Below, one piece after another: positions 11,201-22,322 of a stretch of DNA of 64,000 bases. Positions within the stretch are counted from its first letter, which is position 1. Every line of letters starts with the position of its first letter. Under the pieces are notes generated by a model. It did not search any database, was not told the DNA's origin, and was given only the letters and a program-made list of their open reading frames with translations. A program made the translations under genes and the position numbers. Source of the stretch: Anastrepha obliqua (lineage: Eukaryota > Arthropoda > Insecta > Diptera > Tephritidae); assembly GCF_027943255.1 (NCBI RefSeq), contig NC_072893.1, positions 85,877,784-85,941,783 of the forward strand. Direction: 5' to 3'.

Positions 11201-14200
11201 TTATATCCGGCCAATGGCTGTCACTCCACTAGCATTCCCCAAATATTTATGGGGAATGTTTATGCTGTTACAACAACAATAACTGTTAAAAGAGTGCAAA
11301 TGATAATACGGTGAAAAAAGAAACTGTATCTCAATTGCGTTATTCGTTTCCCTACAATTAATTCTCATTTATCAATATTGGAAGATGGTATGAACGATAG
11401 AAGACACAATTAAAGGGATAAGCATTTCTACTTACTAAATTCTGCTCCTCAGTTTCCTTCGGTGCCTTTTGGTGGCAAAGCAAATCAAAAAGTATCAACG
11501 AGCCCAAACTATGCCCAGCCACCGAAACACCGCCACTGAATTCTGGATGACGTTCACGGTATTTATTATACACTTCATTCATCGATGCCGCTACTGTGTT
11601 CATAATCTTCTGGCAATATTTTGGACTGGTGTAGAAGAGCACGTCGAGCAATGTGTTGTTGGTGAAATTGCGTAATTTCGGTATTGACTCCAAAGTAATT
11701 GAACGCAGTTTTTCATCGATTCCCATCTCCTCGGAATGTAAGTGGCTGTGCCACGAAATTGGCAGTACTTCAACGCGACCTACTAAGCCCATATCAGTTG
11801 AATTTTTGTAGTGTGACTGCACCAGAGCTTGTGCAATGTTGCGGAAATCGTCAACTAAAAAGCATGGGGAAAAAAGTATATGAGACAGACATATTTGTAA
11901 AAGTGGGTAAAGCAATTTTGGACATTAACAAAATTATTAATTTCGAGTATTCGCAATTGCACTAACCAACTTCATCAACGCTGCGCATTTTTAAATCACA
12001 TGCCGCACCAATGCCATGTACCATAAGCAATAAGTGATCGACCCGTTCCGATTCACCCTGTTCAATAGTGAATTCTTCAAGATCGCGTTTAACCACGCGG
12101 GGCCGTGTTGTCGTTTGCTGCGTTAAACAATTGTAAATACATTTATACTTTGTCAGATCAATCATAACTCCAAAAATAAACTCACTGAAGTGCCTCCCCA
12201 GGCATCGCTGGATTGCTGTTGTTGGAAGTGTACAATCACAGTTGGTCCATGGAATGTCACTTGTTCATTCATAGAGAGTACGATTTTCTTATGCCATTCT
12301 CCACTCTCGACTGCCTGTTTGTACTCGTTTTCGAGCAGATCGGCAATTGGCTCCTCATAGGGCACCATTTTGGAATCGGTGCCTTTATAGAACCATGAAC
12401 ACCGCCTCACCTCAATTGGTGTACACTCCCAGTAGACTGATGTTTTAGTGCGTTCCTTTATATTGACATCATAACGACCCCCTTCAACAGCGACAATATT
12501 CGGAGCATTGTCTGCAAGTGGAAGTTATGAGTTTCATTACTTATTTATATAAGAATTTTTTGGTAAACTTACCGCTCATGAAGAAGGTGGATTCCAGCAA
12601 ACCAGAATCGTAATGACTAAATGGTGTCCAAACGAACTTGTTATTACCGGACGGCCGCTTGTAGAACCAATGCTTTAATGCAGGCGAGTAGGGCTGTAAT
12701 AAATAATTTAAATGTGATGCAGATGTATAGTTGTTATGATAAAAATACTCTGGAAAGTTTGCTATTGTCTATATAATCTAATAGTAATATTTAATAATAA
12801 TCCTTCGATAATTTTTTTAAGGGGGGGGTAAGGGATAAAAATCGATTTTTTTTTTGCATGTTATTGTAGTAAAACATTTCAAAAATACCGCGTTAAAATT
12901 TTAAGTCAATCCGAGCAAAACTTTTTAAGTTATAGAGCATAAAGCCGAGCCCTCAAACATCTGCCGAGACGCAGCAGTTGCGCGCGTAGTCCGTTACAAA
13001 CGTATACCTGCGTGCGGACTCAGGTATACTTTTGTATCTGTCTATTGCTCCAAAAATATTTCTAGTACATTCTTTTGTATTCAATAACAGCTGCTGAAGC
13101 TTCAAACTATGTATTATACCTACCCTATATAACAACTGTAAATCTCAAAGGGAGCAGAGAGAAGCATCAGTTTGTCGTGCGACGCTGACTTGAACGGTTG
13201 CGACGCTGTTACTTTTCTTTAGTATTTTTATTAAAATGCCGAGATTATCTAAAGTAACTAGAAAAGATCAACGTAAAGGAATTCGTTTAGACAGACCAAA
13301 AAAACGACGTAAGTAGAGAGAAAAAAGTATTTTCTTGACGTTTTCATAACTTTAAACGCGGTTTTCTCGAACCTTTTTTTTTTTAAAGTGCGTAGTCATT
13401 GGCATTTGAAAACTACTCAATCGATCCTTTTGAAATTTTGCACACATATTTTACATATAAAAAACCTCCCCCCAACGTTTTTTTATATTAAGGGGGTTTT
13501 ACACCTACAAAATGGCGGCATTTTTTCGTCAAAAATCACTTTTTACTTCAAACGACTACCAAATGGCTGAAAATGAAAATAAATCATCAAAATAAGCGTT
13601 GGGGGGAAGTTTAACTCATACTTTAACTAAATTATTCGATTTTTTTGATTTCAGATGATTCTACGCTGAGATATGCTGACTACTGCAAAATGTATTTTTG
13701 AAAAGACGTCTACGTAAATGTGCTCTCATTCGCTCATTTTGCAATATTTTTACATTAAAATTTTATCAAATATTCTTGAAATGTTACTTTATAATATGCA
13801 ACAACTTTTAATAAACTGACTTGAACCGTTTCGCTACAATAAATTCATGAAAAAAGTGTTTTTTTTGGCGTTAAACTCCTACCTAACCAGAATTGACCTC
13901 GACATAGTCAACATATGTTCTGCACGCCAAGATACCTCAAATCATACTAACCATCTCTTCACATGCCCACATAAACCTACTTATCGAACACCTCGCCTCC
14001 TTTGGTCACGCCGTGTCGAAACAACCTGCTTCCTGAACCTACCGTTAAATGAGATTGATGATAATGGCTGATGGCTCTAAATAGGGATCTGTGAGCTACT
14101 ATCATACAATAACAATAAAGGGGAAAGAATCTATCAGAGACCGATCAGTTGATGACATATCATTTTCCCCCTTTCTGACAAGAATCGTTATACAGAAGGT

Positions 14201-17200
14201 GGATGCCATTATTGACCGATTGCGCCCGTTTTAAATTTGACCCAACATTAAACAATAAGTAAAATTTTCGCGGATTCGCAGATTCGCTGATATGATATTT
14301 TCTTATCGTTCCGAATATTTGAATATATTTATTCAAAATTCAAACTGCGAGTTCCGTTATAAACAAAAATTTAAATTCTGCTAAATCCGCGATGTACAAT
14401 TTGTTAGTTTTGTGAGAAATTGTTTTACAAATTGAATTCCGCGCATGAAAAATGATTTGAAGCAGTGTTTCTATGTACACAGTCTGAAGGTCTAAAAATG
14501 TAACGTAAATGTAGCGTGTATCTGCGCAAAATAAATATTTGAAGATGTCGAAGACGTTCATAAATAAATGGGCGCAACGTTATACCGAAATTAAAAACGT
14601 TGACGACTTCACCGGACGGATCTCGAAAAAATACCTCTCCAAAGCAAGATGTTTGTGACAAGGCCGAACTTATTGTTGCGTGAGGCTGTAGCAGCTGTAA
14701 GGAAAAGTGGTGATAATGTATCCAAAGTAACGATTTGAAGACGTTTACGTGCAGAAGACCTCAAATTCCGGAGCCCATTGAAAAAACCTCTGCTCTCATT
14801 ATCCCACATTGAAAAGAGATTTGCATGGGCTGAGGCAAATTCAGAACGAAATTGGGCAAACGCAATATACACAATTTTTACACGTCGGTCCTGTTGTGCT
14901 GCAGGTAGTCGACAATTTCAGCGAACTATTAAGTAACCAGATAAGGTTCATGTTTGAGTCTGCTTCTCCGAAAAAGGATTTGGGCATTCATTTGTAATAA
15001 CCGTCAATTTTAATGCAGTTTTGCTGAATAAAAAAACTTGGTCAGCAGATTTGGCGAGTGAAATTCATAGTATTAATTAACAAACGCTTATTTAAACTAA
15101 TTTAGTACTGAAGCGAAACTGTCTTGTAAAAATGTAAAAATTTTACTCACCACAGTCGTTGGTGGCGCCGAAGCAGCAGCCTTCTCACCAATCAACATAT
15201 TAGCCATTCTTAATTCACGTAGGATCTCTTCAGGCAAATCTCCGTAATGTTTGTACACTGGATTTTCAACTTCAGTTTGCTCAGAAGCTACTTGTTCTCC
15301 TAGCTGGGACTCAGTAGCTACTTCCTGTTCTTGCTGAGGCGCAGTAGCTATTTGCACTTCTTGCTGTTGCTCAACAACTGTTAAACTCTTTTCAGGACTA
15401 CGTTTGGTAAGTAACTCTGCGGGCAAAGTGCGTGAGTTCACGTTACTGTTATTCCACTCTGAAAACTCCGAGCACGATGAAGAGGGCGGTTCCACCAAAT
15501 TTGAAACAGATGTAAACGAACCCAAATTACGTACGGCCAGACCGCTGTGCACTAGATCGTAGCCAAGATCACCTACACCGGCGTTATTCTCCCTTTGCGG
15601 TGGATTATTGAAGAAATTTTGTAAACGTTGATCTTCGTTTGGCTGAGTAACTGTTTGCTGTTGTTGTTGTTGTGGAGTTGACAAGGAATTGATTTCAGTT
15701 TCAGATGGGCACGTTGGTTGTAGTGTGTCAAAGAAATGAGCCGGAGATGAAGTAGTCGTTGACAATAGCGATACGTCCGATGGAGCTATTTGTGTTTGTT
15801 GTTGTCCTTTTAACAATTGTTTACTTTCAGTAGTATGATTTGAAGTTTGTTTGAAGTAGTTCGAAAATGAGTTTATAACATCAGAGTGCTGAGGTTGTGT
15901 GTTGCTAGTAGTACAAGGAGATGTCTGTATGCCTGGGGCAAACGCTGCTGTAGTACCTGTTGTGTTAAAACTCAATTGTGGCGCTGCGGTTAGTGTTTCA
16001 GTTTCACTCTGCGTTGCCTCTGATGTTGTTTGTGGAAGTAGTATATTATCGAAGCCGAGTGGTGGTGGAATGCCTAACGGGGGCTGCGCTGTAACCTCGG
16101 CTGTAGTTGGCGCCTCATGCGTAAGTGGTGGTGGTGCTATACTGCTAAGTGGTGGTAGTGATGGAAATTCTTTTGTTTCTTGAGTTTGTACCGGCTGAAA
16201 GAAACTCGACGGTGTCTGTTCAGTGTAGCTAAAGAAACCAGCGGCGCTAGGTAATGCAGCAGCAACAGCTGAATTTGGCACTTCTGATGGAACTTCGGCC
16301 GGAATCGTAGATGATAGTGGTTCGGTATTATTAGATAGCAAAGGCTGTTGTGGTGGCGTAAATATGTTGAATTCAGCTCCACCTGGGCCAGCTATACCCA
16401 ATGCATCAGCAAAGAAGTTTGCTAATTTCGGCTGAGTTTCACTGCTTGGAGTCGGCTGTAACTGTGGTTGTGCCACAAATGGTGCAGCAACAACGTTTTT
16501 ACGAAATGGATTCGCGTTTTGTCCTTGTTCTGGGGATCGATGGGCCTGTGGAACACTAGGCGGTAATAGCGGATTGATAATTGGTTGATTATTAGTTTCT
16601 GCTTGGGATGATGGTACCACAAGTGTGCTAGGTTGGGCTTCTTGTAACGATGGAACTTGAACGTTTAGTGCAGACTCCGCAGCTGAAATTGTCTCAGATT
16701 GCGATTCCTGCGGTTTTAGATGTTGTTGCTCGAACTTGGGAGGTGGAATTGGTGTAGAAAACAATTGTGGTTCATCAAATTTCGGAATTAGGGCATCTTC
16801 TTTTTCTTGCTCCTTTGGGGACGAGAAAAGATCTTGCTGGATCGTTGACTCTTGTGGTTGTGCTGTTAGAGAAAGCTGCTCTAAAGCCACATTCAAAACT
16901 TCGGATGGTTTTGTAGTCTCAGCCCACGTATCTAATGAAGCAGACTTTACTTCACTTTCAAGATCTGTAGCTACTTCCGGCACGACAGCTTCAATAGTTT
17001 GCTGCTGTATTATAGCGCCTAGATCTTCACCAGGTAAAGATTGGCCTACAAAATTTGTATCTGGCTCTTGCCCTGCTATGTCGGATACAGTAAGTAATTG
17101 TGGATCTCTGACTGTGTCAGTAGTGGATTTCTCGTCAGCTATGGGCTTGTCAACGGCAAATAGCCCAACACTTGATTCAGCCGGTTGAGCAATAAAGTAA

Positions 17201-19253
17201 CTAGGCACCAGAGTTGGAGCCGCTGGTAAAGGGGCCAATGGATTTGGTGCACTTGTTGGCGCTGGTGAACCAAAAGGATTGAAAAAACTGGTTGGTGGAA
17301 CAAACGGTTGTACTATATCTGCCTGTACTTGAACAGGGGCTGTCTCCGCAGGAGTCAAAGGACTTTTATAGAGACGTGTACCCTTCTGCAAGCGAAATGA
17401 AGTTGAACCGCCAGTTGATGGTAGAGGTGTTTGATTGCTTGAAACAGGTTGCTGAGCAGTTGGAGGTGGGAAAATAGATTGGGGGGGAGGAAAAGTAACT
17501 GTTCCTGGTGTGGATGGTAGCTGTGCTGGGTTACTTGGCCCAGACGTTCTTTGATCGAATAATGGTACACCAGTTGGTCGTTGTTGAGTAATAACCTCTG
17601 CCGACGCAAGCTGCTTTGGTTGATCCGGAATTTCGACTAAAGGTGGAGATCTTACTTGATCAGAGCTTGCTTGTGTCGATTCAAATACTGGAACCGTGCC
17701 AGAGAGAACTCCTGTTGCTATTGGAGGCGCAAATGAATAGTTGTTGTGCGAAGACGCACTTGCTGATGTAAGTAAAGTAGAAGGAGCTTGTGTTGGTGCT
17801 GAGTTGTTGGTTGACTGTTCTGATACACCAAACGTAGCAACTGGTTTGGACGGCTGTTTTGTAGGGTCAAAGTAAGAAATAGGTGTTGTTGAGGCGGATG
17901 GACGTTGTTTGGTAGAATCCGCTGTAGCACTTTTGGGTGGACCAGCTACGAAACCAGTAGTGGGTGGTGGTGGCAGAGGCTGGCCTACAGGTGGTAGAGG
18001 TGGTGGTTGTGTAAATAAATGTGAAGTTTGTTGTGCTGTTGGCACTTGCACTTGTGCAACACTCTGTTGTGGCGGTGGCAACTGAGGAGGTGCGAAAAAC
18101 GCCGCAGAAGACAGATTCGGCTCTATAGATGCAGGGTAGAATTGAGCTGCTGGTGGTGGTACTGCAGCTGGTGCCAACCCACTAGCCCCAATATATTGGC
18201 CTGTGTTAGCACTCGCAGCTTCTGAAGGTGGGTGCTGATATACACCTGTAAAACTGCGGTGTGATTGTTGTGTTGTATCTTCAGGAAATATTTTATTTGA
18301 ACCCTGCGTAAAAGTGCCTGTCGCTGATTGCACTAAACCGGAGATATTCTGCAGTACTCCACTTGGTACCAAATTGCTAATATTCGAAAATAGACCACCA
18401 GTTTTACGTTCCTCTTTTCCAGGAAAATGAGCAGCTTGATAGCTACTTTCGTAAGTGTCCAATTGGGGTGCTGCCGGTGCTGTGGGATAGCCAAAGGGAT
18501 CTGTTAATGATGTGGATTGTGATGGTAATGGTGGTATGCCTTGCACAGGAGCTGCAGAGATTAATGGATCTATCGTCGGTGCAGGAACGCCTGCGGTTTG
18601 CTCTGACAGTCCTGGTATGGGCGCATACAACTTCTTTTTCGCCGCAAGACGATAAGTATTCTGACCACCTGCTAGCGGTGGAGGCGCCGCGCTTGCTGCG
18701 GGCAAAATTGGCACTTCAGTAGGCGTGTACAATTTGGGCGGTTCAGGTGGTAATGATGTGATGCTCTCGGAAGTTGCAAATGGTGAGTTACCAGCAGGAT
18801 GTGCAAACGCTATGGGTGCTGGTGCATTTGCCTGTGGATTATTGTAATAAGGATACTGTTGTTGTTGTGTTTGGAATTGTTGTTGCAAATAGGCTGGTTG
18901 TATATCCAGCTGCGATGCTATGTTATCGTTCTCGTTGTTATCACTTATGGGCGTACGTTCTCGACTATTCGAACCAGAATACTCAGAGATGCGTTTGGAA
19001 AATGTCGATAAAACACTCGATGCCACCGATGGCAGTGCTGAGAATGAAGAGGCCGCTTGGGTAAGTATTGAATCAGTAGGCTGATTGTTCGACTCCGACC
19101 AGAGTGGATTTGCGTTCGGATCGATATGTCCTGTATTTGCAGCGGAGTCAGTTCTTGATTGTGTTTCGTCGTTGCTTGTATTCAAATTGATTTCGTCTAA
19201 ATTTTCGGTGTCAGTATCTGTTGGGCTGCCAATAGTGACGAGCGGTTTTGGCT
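8225..19253 (-). CDS. PAPLA1: PAPLA1/SEC23IP-family phospholipase A1 with DDHD domain (first exon missing)
   Basis: Nine exons on the minus strand, in transcript order: 15151..19253, 12573..12693, 12186..12511, 11967..12117, 11436..11854, 9628..9790, 9216..9562, 8472..8749, 8225..8378 (stop 8225-8227). Every join preserves phase and has GT/AG borders. They code about 2019 residues. Residues 1-1367, all in the first visible exon, are a Pro/Gln/Ser/Thr-rich low-complexity region with polyQ runs. A WWE-like region follows (about 1370-1450; [19 protein letters not shown]). LLLMVHGIG precedes the nucleophile motif GHSLG, with Ser near 1682. The DDHD domain runs through [30 protein letters not shown] and RIDYVLQE to [13 protein letters not shown] (about 1740-1969). 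The family hydrolyses phosphatidic acid and acts at ER exit sites/Golgi with COPII; that is family knowledge. The 19253 border is a splice acceptor (CTTCTGTACTCAACAG) entering at phase 1, so the start codon is in an unseen upstream exon. Introns hold transposon remnants. Confidence 0.93.
8868..9190. repeat. Inverted-repeat MITE in a lipase intron
   Basis: Lies in the intron 8750..9215. Its ends are imperfect inverted repeats: GCTGCAATTAGTGGTGCCAT near 8870 against, on the other strand, GCTGCAATTGTTTGCGCCAT near 9178. Inside them are repeated GCCATAACCGTA-type units facing each other, so the RNA could fold into a long hairpin. No coding sequence. The superfamily is not determined. Confidence 0.6.
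9791..10272. other. Lipase intron, no recognised element
   Basis: First part of the 1.65 kb intron 9791..11435, AT-rich, with nothing I can identify. Confidence 0.5.
10273..10766 (-). mobile_element. Internally deleted mariner-like element
   Basis: Bounded by inverted repeats, GTCGTTTGAAAAGTCTGTGC near 10278 and on the other strand GTCGTTTGAGAAGTCTGTGC near 10761. The minus strand keeps only the 3' half of a transposase. [13 protein letters not shown] near 10590 matches the usual HHDNAPAH catalytic block with Asn changed to Lys. After a frameshift it reads [20 protein letters not shown], then EGINKLEEQ, as in the C-terminus of mariner transposases. The N-terminal half is gone, so the copy is a non-autonomous derivative of about 490 bp. 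Confidence 0.75.
11165..11290. repeat. Hairpin-rich repeat fragment in a lipase intron
   Basis: Contains CATTCCCC and GGGGAATG facing each other at 11233-11258 (a 9 bp stem with a short AT loop), and CCGGTACGACCCGG followed by ATATCCGG nearby. I recognise this as the type of repeat common in fly genomes, but cannot name the family. The rest of the intron (10767..11164) shows nothing identifiable. Confidence 0.4.
12820..13700. repeat. Unclassified repeat block in the 2.5 kb lipase intron
   Basis: Lies in intron 12694..15150. It shows features shared with other repeat blocks in this window: G-runs beside ATCGATTTTTTT, an AACTTTAAACGCGGTTTTCT stretch near 13355 (compare AACTTTAAACGCGTTTTTCT near 46705), and CCTCCCCCCAACG / CGTTGGGGGGAAG facing each other near 13470 and 13600. 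A terminal repeat pair could not be fixed. Confidence 0.35.
13236..13316 (+). other. Short basic ORF ending at a consensus splice donor
   Basis: An ATG at 13236 opens 26 codons ([20 protein letters not shown], then PKKRRK). The strongly basic peptide resembles a nuclear localisation or DNA-binding start. The sequence GAC/GTAAGT at 13309 is a strong donor, so this may be a first coding exon of a transposon gene. No second exon was found. Confidence 0.25.
13850..14075 (+). mobile_element. 3' tail of a non-LTR retrotransposon ORF2
   Basis: A single open frame gives [20 protein letters not shown], then [20 protein letters not shown], and ends with [13 protein letters not shown] before TGA at 14069-14071. 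This Cys-rich block followed by a DDN-type ending is the usual C-terminus after the RNase H or reverse transcriptase of fly non-LTR elements. The rest of the element is missing. It is sense to the window and antisense to the lipase gene. Confidence 0.65.
14540..14895 (+). mobile_element. Tc1-like transposase fragment (helix-turn-helix region)
   Basis: Reading through several stops gives [16 protein letters not shown], then [38 protein letters not shown] and AIYTIFT. These match the paired helix-turn-helix to DDE transition of Tc1/Tc3-type transposases (kkPLLs..h...R..WA). The catalytic domain is absent. It lies in the lipase intron, next to a non-LTR tail. Confidence 0.65.
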
Positions 19254-19550
19254 CTGTTGAGTACAGAAGAAAAGAAAACAAGGAAAAATTTAGTAGAATT
19301 CATATAGGAAAATTAGATAAAAATTTAATTCAAATAAATTAATTTTTTGCGAAAACTAAATAATCGTTACGATACAAAAATCTATATTTTGAATTACAAT
19401 AATGGATTTGAAAAATACAGTGGTTTTTTTACTCGAATAGTATTTTTTCAGTGATAGCTCTGTTTTCTTGCTGAAAAGTCAGTATCACATCTCAAAATAT
19501 AATCAATCGCTTCACGCTCGAAAAAAGTTGGGAAGTATTATTATTCAATA
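19254..19550. other. Upstream of the first visible lipase exon
   Basis: Holds the polypyrimidine tract and acceptor on the minus strand (about 19254-19280). Beyond that it is AT-rich with no exon that could supply the start codon. Confidence 0.5.
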
Positions 19551-20075
19551 GGTGCGCTTCAACTTTTTTCCGATAGGGAGGGCGAACGACGCAATATTTT
19601 TTATTTTACGCTTGTCATTTGTAAACTTCATTAGTATACATTTTATCATGGAACGCTACACACTTGAACAACGATTGCAAATCGTGCAAATTTTTTATGA
19701 AAATAATCGTTCTGTTGCTGCTACTTTAAGAGCATTACGGCCATTTTACGGTCCATTTAACAAGCCGTCCCGTTTTGGGGTTATGTGAAGTCATTGGTCT
19801 ACAGTAACAAGCCGGCGACGATTTGTGAGCTCAGAGCCAATATTGAACGCGAAATTGCTGGAATTTCGGCCGATTTATGCAAAAGAGTGGTCGAAAATTG
19901 GGTTCAACGATTGGACTTCGTAAAACGTGCACGCGGTGGTCATGCAAAAGAAATCGAATTTCATACTTAAATGTATATGTTCAAACTCGATAATAAAAAA
20001 AAAAAATTAGTTAAAAAAGTCAAACCGTTTGTGTTTTATTCAAAAAAGTTCAATAGTTGAAGCGCTCTTCCTGAA
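19551..20075 (+). mobile_element. Internally deleted Tc1-like transposon, N- and C-terminal coding ends joined
   Basis: GCGCTTCAACT at 19554-19564 is inverted at 20055-20065. From ATG 19648 the sequence reads MERYTLEQRLQIVQIFYENN, then RALRPFYGPFNKPS. It then jumps, with a frame change near 19770, to FWGYVKSLVYSNKPATICEL and finishes GHAKEIEFHT, stop 19968-19970. These are the first roughly 45 and last roughly 70 residues of a transposase of the DUF4817/DDE type (family from memory). The DDE catalytic core is entirely lost. The element is about 525 bp and non-autonomous. Confidence 0.78.
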
Positions 20076-20745
20076 AAACCCTATATTATTATATAAACTT
20101 ATTTCCAAAGGCTCTGCTGTGTAACTTAAATTGCGAAAAGCTGCCACATCTGGGAATCGGAAAACTCGCTAGAAGTTACTGCATCCCACAGAGTGTCAGC
20201 TCGGTGCGGATTTTGAAGCTGTGGCATCAGTGGTGCATTGGTGAGTGCTAAAGAGGCACGATAAACGATTTTTTGTGGCTGGAAATTTCAGCAAGATGGC
20301 ACGAAATGCCACACAGATCATCCTCAATCTATCTTTTGTACTCCAAGTTCAGTAATCGTCTTGTCAGCCGCTCGGCGATTTCAATGAGCCATATCGGAGC
20401 TCCGATTTGTCCGTTAGACAGTTTTTTGGCTGGTACTAATAAAGACCGATCTGCTGAGAACTTCCAATTCATTAAAAAATCGTCTCTTCCGCTTCTTCAT
20501 CTAGACAGCTTCATGTGCCTGCGTGCCTAGCGTCTGGGCGTGTCTACCTATTATACAGTGCCCCGTTATAGCAGAAATCAGTGTGCTAAGTTCACGTTTA
20601 TTTTGACTTAGCTGAAATTCTGTGCGTGCATTGAGAGCCGGCCAGAATTGTCGGGCAATTTTGCAGGCTGGTTTGTTACACTATCTTTCATTAGCTATTC
20701 TTAAAAAATTCTCAAAAATAACTTGCATGTCTGTAAGGGTATATC
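20076..20745. other. Repeat-like DNA of unknown type
   Basis: Less AT-rich than its neighbours and with fragments of open frame on the minus strand (near 20300-20480). It may be 3' sequence of the non-LTR copy to its right, but no domain could be recognised. Confidence 0.3.
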
Positions 20746-20749
20746 TTTA

Positions 20750-21485
20750 TAATTGCCGATGTAGATATTTATTTATTAAGTAGCTTCGTACGTAGTCTTG
20801 CTAGTTCATCTACTCTGTAGTTCCTCACGGCCTTAACAATCGCTATCGATTCAAACTGAAAGATACTGCAATAGTCGGGTAGCCGAAAACTAAAAGATTT
20901 TCATAGATGTTCGGAATATACTCCTCCGCTCATCCTTCTTTCGGCTTTGAGCCATCTGTGAGCCATACATGGGTGCACTCGCCCTGTCTTACTATTCCCG
21001 GTCTCCACTCTTCTCTTAAGGTGAAGAGGGTCGTCGACGGGAAACTCCGAAATATTAGTCAGGATATTACAGGGACCGTAATTAATGTTGTGCAACTTTT
21101 TTGAAGTGTTCACTTTTGCCATGGTGCTAACACCAAATTTTTCTTGAAAATCTACTATTGCATTTAATCCTATATTGTGATTGGCATAACACCGGTTATG
21201 AGAGCAGATGCAAGCATTTGAACCTTTTGCCACCCTTGTCAAAGGCGTTCCACCACACATTGTCACAATAGAGAATAGGCCTAACCACCAAACTACCGCT
21301 CTATTGAGCCAGTTTCATTGTTTCAAATTTGATCTGCTGCAAGAATAAATTTGAAGAGTATACCCTATCCTTGCTTTGCGCCTCCTATCTGGAATTGTGG
21401 GTGCCCAACTTAGCTTCCTAATCAGCACAATGCCTATGTATTTAGACGTTTGCGTTACTCTAAGTGTTTTCTACCCTAGGAATAC
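20750..21485 (-). mobile_element. Non-LTR retrotransposon fragment, RT thumb to RNase H start
   Basis: The minus strand from about 21480 reads KYLGIVLIRKLSWAPTIPD, then WLNRAVVWWLGLFSIVTMCG and GTPLTRVAKGSNACICSHN, ending GGVYSEHL near 20900. This is the connection between the reverse transcriptase thumb (KYLGV-ILD-KLSW) and RNase H (DGSK...GVYS) of RNase H-bearing fly elements. Several stops; 5' RT core and 3' RNase H are lost. Confidence 0.65.
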
Positions 21486-21554
21486 CTCATGTTAAAAGGT
21501 GTCCGTTAGTGATTCATATTCTCGGGGCTCACTCTTAATCCTAGGCTTTAATAC

Positions 21555-22304
21555 CATCGCTCAAGATCATTTTTTTATTTCTGTTAAAAATATACTCAAA
21601 AACGGGTTGGTGTCGAAATTCTGTATGTACAAAATTCTAAAAACAAAATTCTGCTTTTTAAAATTCTGCTTTTTTAAAATTCTGCTTTCTAAAATTCTGC
21701 TTTTTTAAAATTCTGCTTTCTAAAATTCTGCTTTCAAAATTCTGTATCACAAAATTCTGTATTAAATCATAATGTTAACAATGTTAAAGAGGTAATGTAA
21801 TTATTTAATTTATTATTATTATTATTTTTTATTATTATTCGAGATATTAAATAAAAAAAAATAATAATAATAATAATAATAATTGTTTCTTCAGTTTCGA
21901 TAGAATCCACAGTATTTTTGCGTAGAACTCTTCTAAAAAACAAACCGCTGCGAAGGATTATTAAGAAAAGAAATGAATTAAGTCACACTAAATGTAATTG
22001 GCTAAACTAAAATATTGTTATCGCTTAAACATATACATATGTATATTTATGGAATAAATGTTTATTTTGTTACTTCTTGTATGACGAAAATCACAAAACT
22101 TGAATAAAGCAGAATTTTTCGCATTAAACATGCAGAATTTTGAAAAAGCAGAATTTTAGAAAGCAGAATTTTAAAAAGCAGAATTTTAAAAAAGCAGAAT
22201 TTTTTTGCAATTTACAGAATGTTGTCACCCAGAATTTTGTAATACAGAATAATGACACGCTCCCTTCAAAAACAAAATTAAATAATTAATCTAGCACCAC
22301 CTTG
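21555..22304 (-). repeat. MITE of the CAAGGTGG family, split by a foldback element
   Basis: The right piece 22265..22304 ends in the family terminus (CACCACCTTG, then TA). The left piece, about 21555..21603, matches the sequence that follows in uninterrupted relatives (compare the reverse complement of 63891..64000). The pieces join cleanly when the element 21604..22264 is removed. Confidence 0.6.
21604..22264. mobile_element. Foldback-type element with tandemly repeated arms
   Basis: The left arm (21614..21766) is about ten tandem copies of a 14-17 bp unit, AAAATTCTGCTTT plus a few bases. The right arm (22109..22252) carries the same units in reverse. The outer ends are GGGTTGGTGTCGAAATTCTG and, on the other strand, GGGAGCGTGTCATTATTCTG. 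Between them is an AT-rich loop with opposed TTA/TAA runs. The element is flanked by CTCAAAAAC (21595-21603) and TTCAAAAAC (22265-22273), a 9 bp target duplication with one mismatch. Foldback elements are known for tandem-repeat arms and 9 bp duplications. No coding capacity. Confidence 0.8.
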
Positions 22305-22322
22305 TACTTTTTTCTGTTGTTT

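Noticed and set aside
15899..19064. Several plus-strand frames of 65-150 codons (for example 16736..17188)
   Set aside because: They are the complement of the low-complexity lipase exon; Gly/Ser/Val-rich products mirror the repeated codons.
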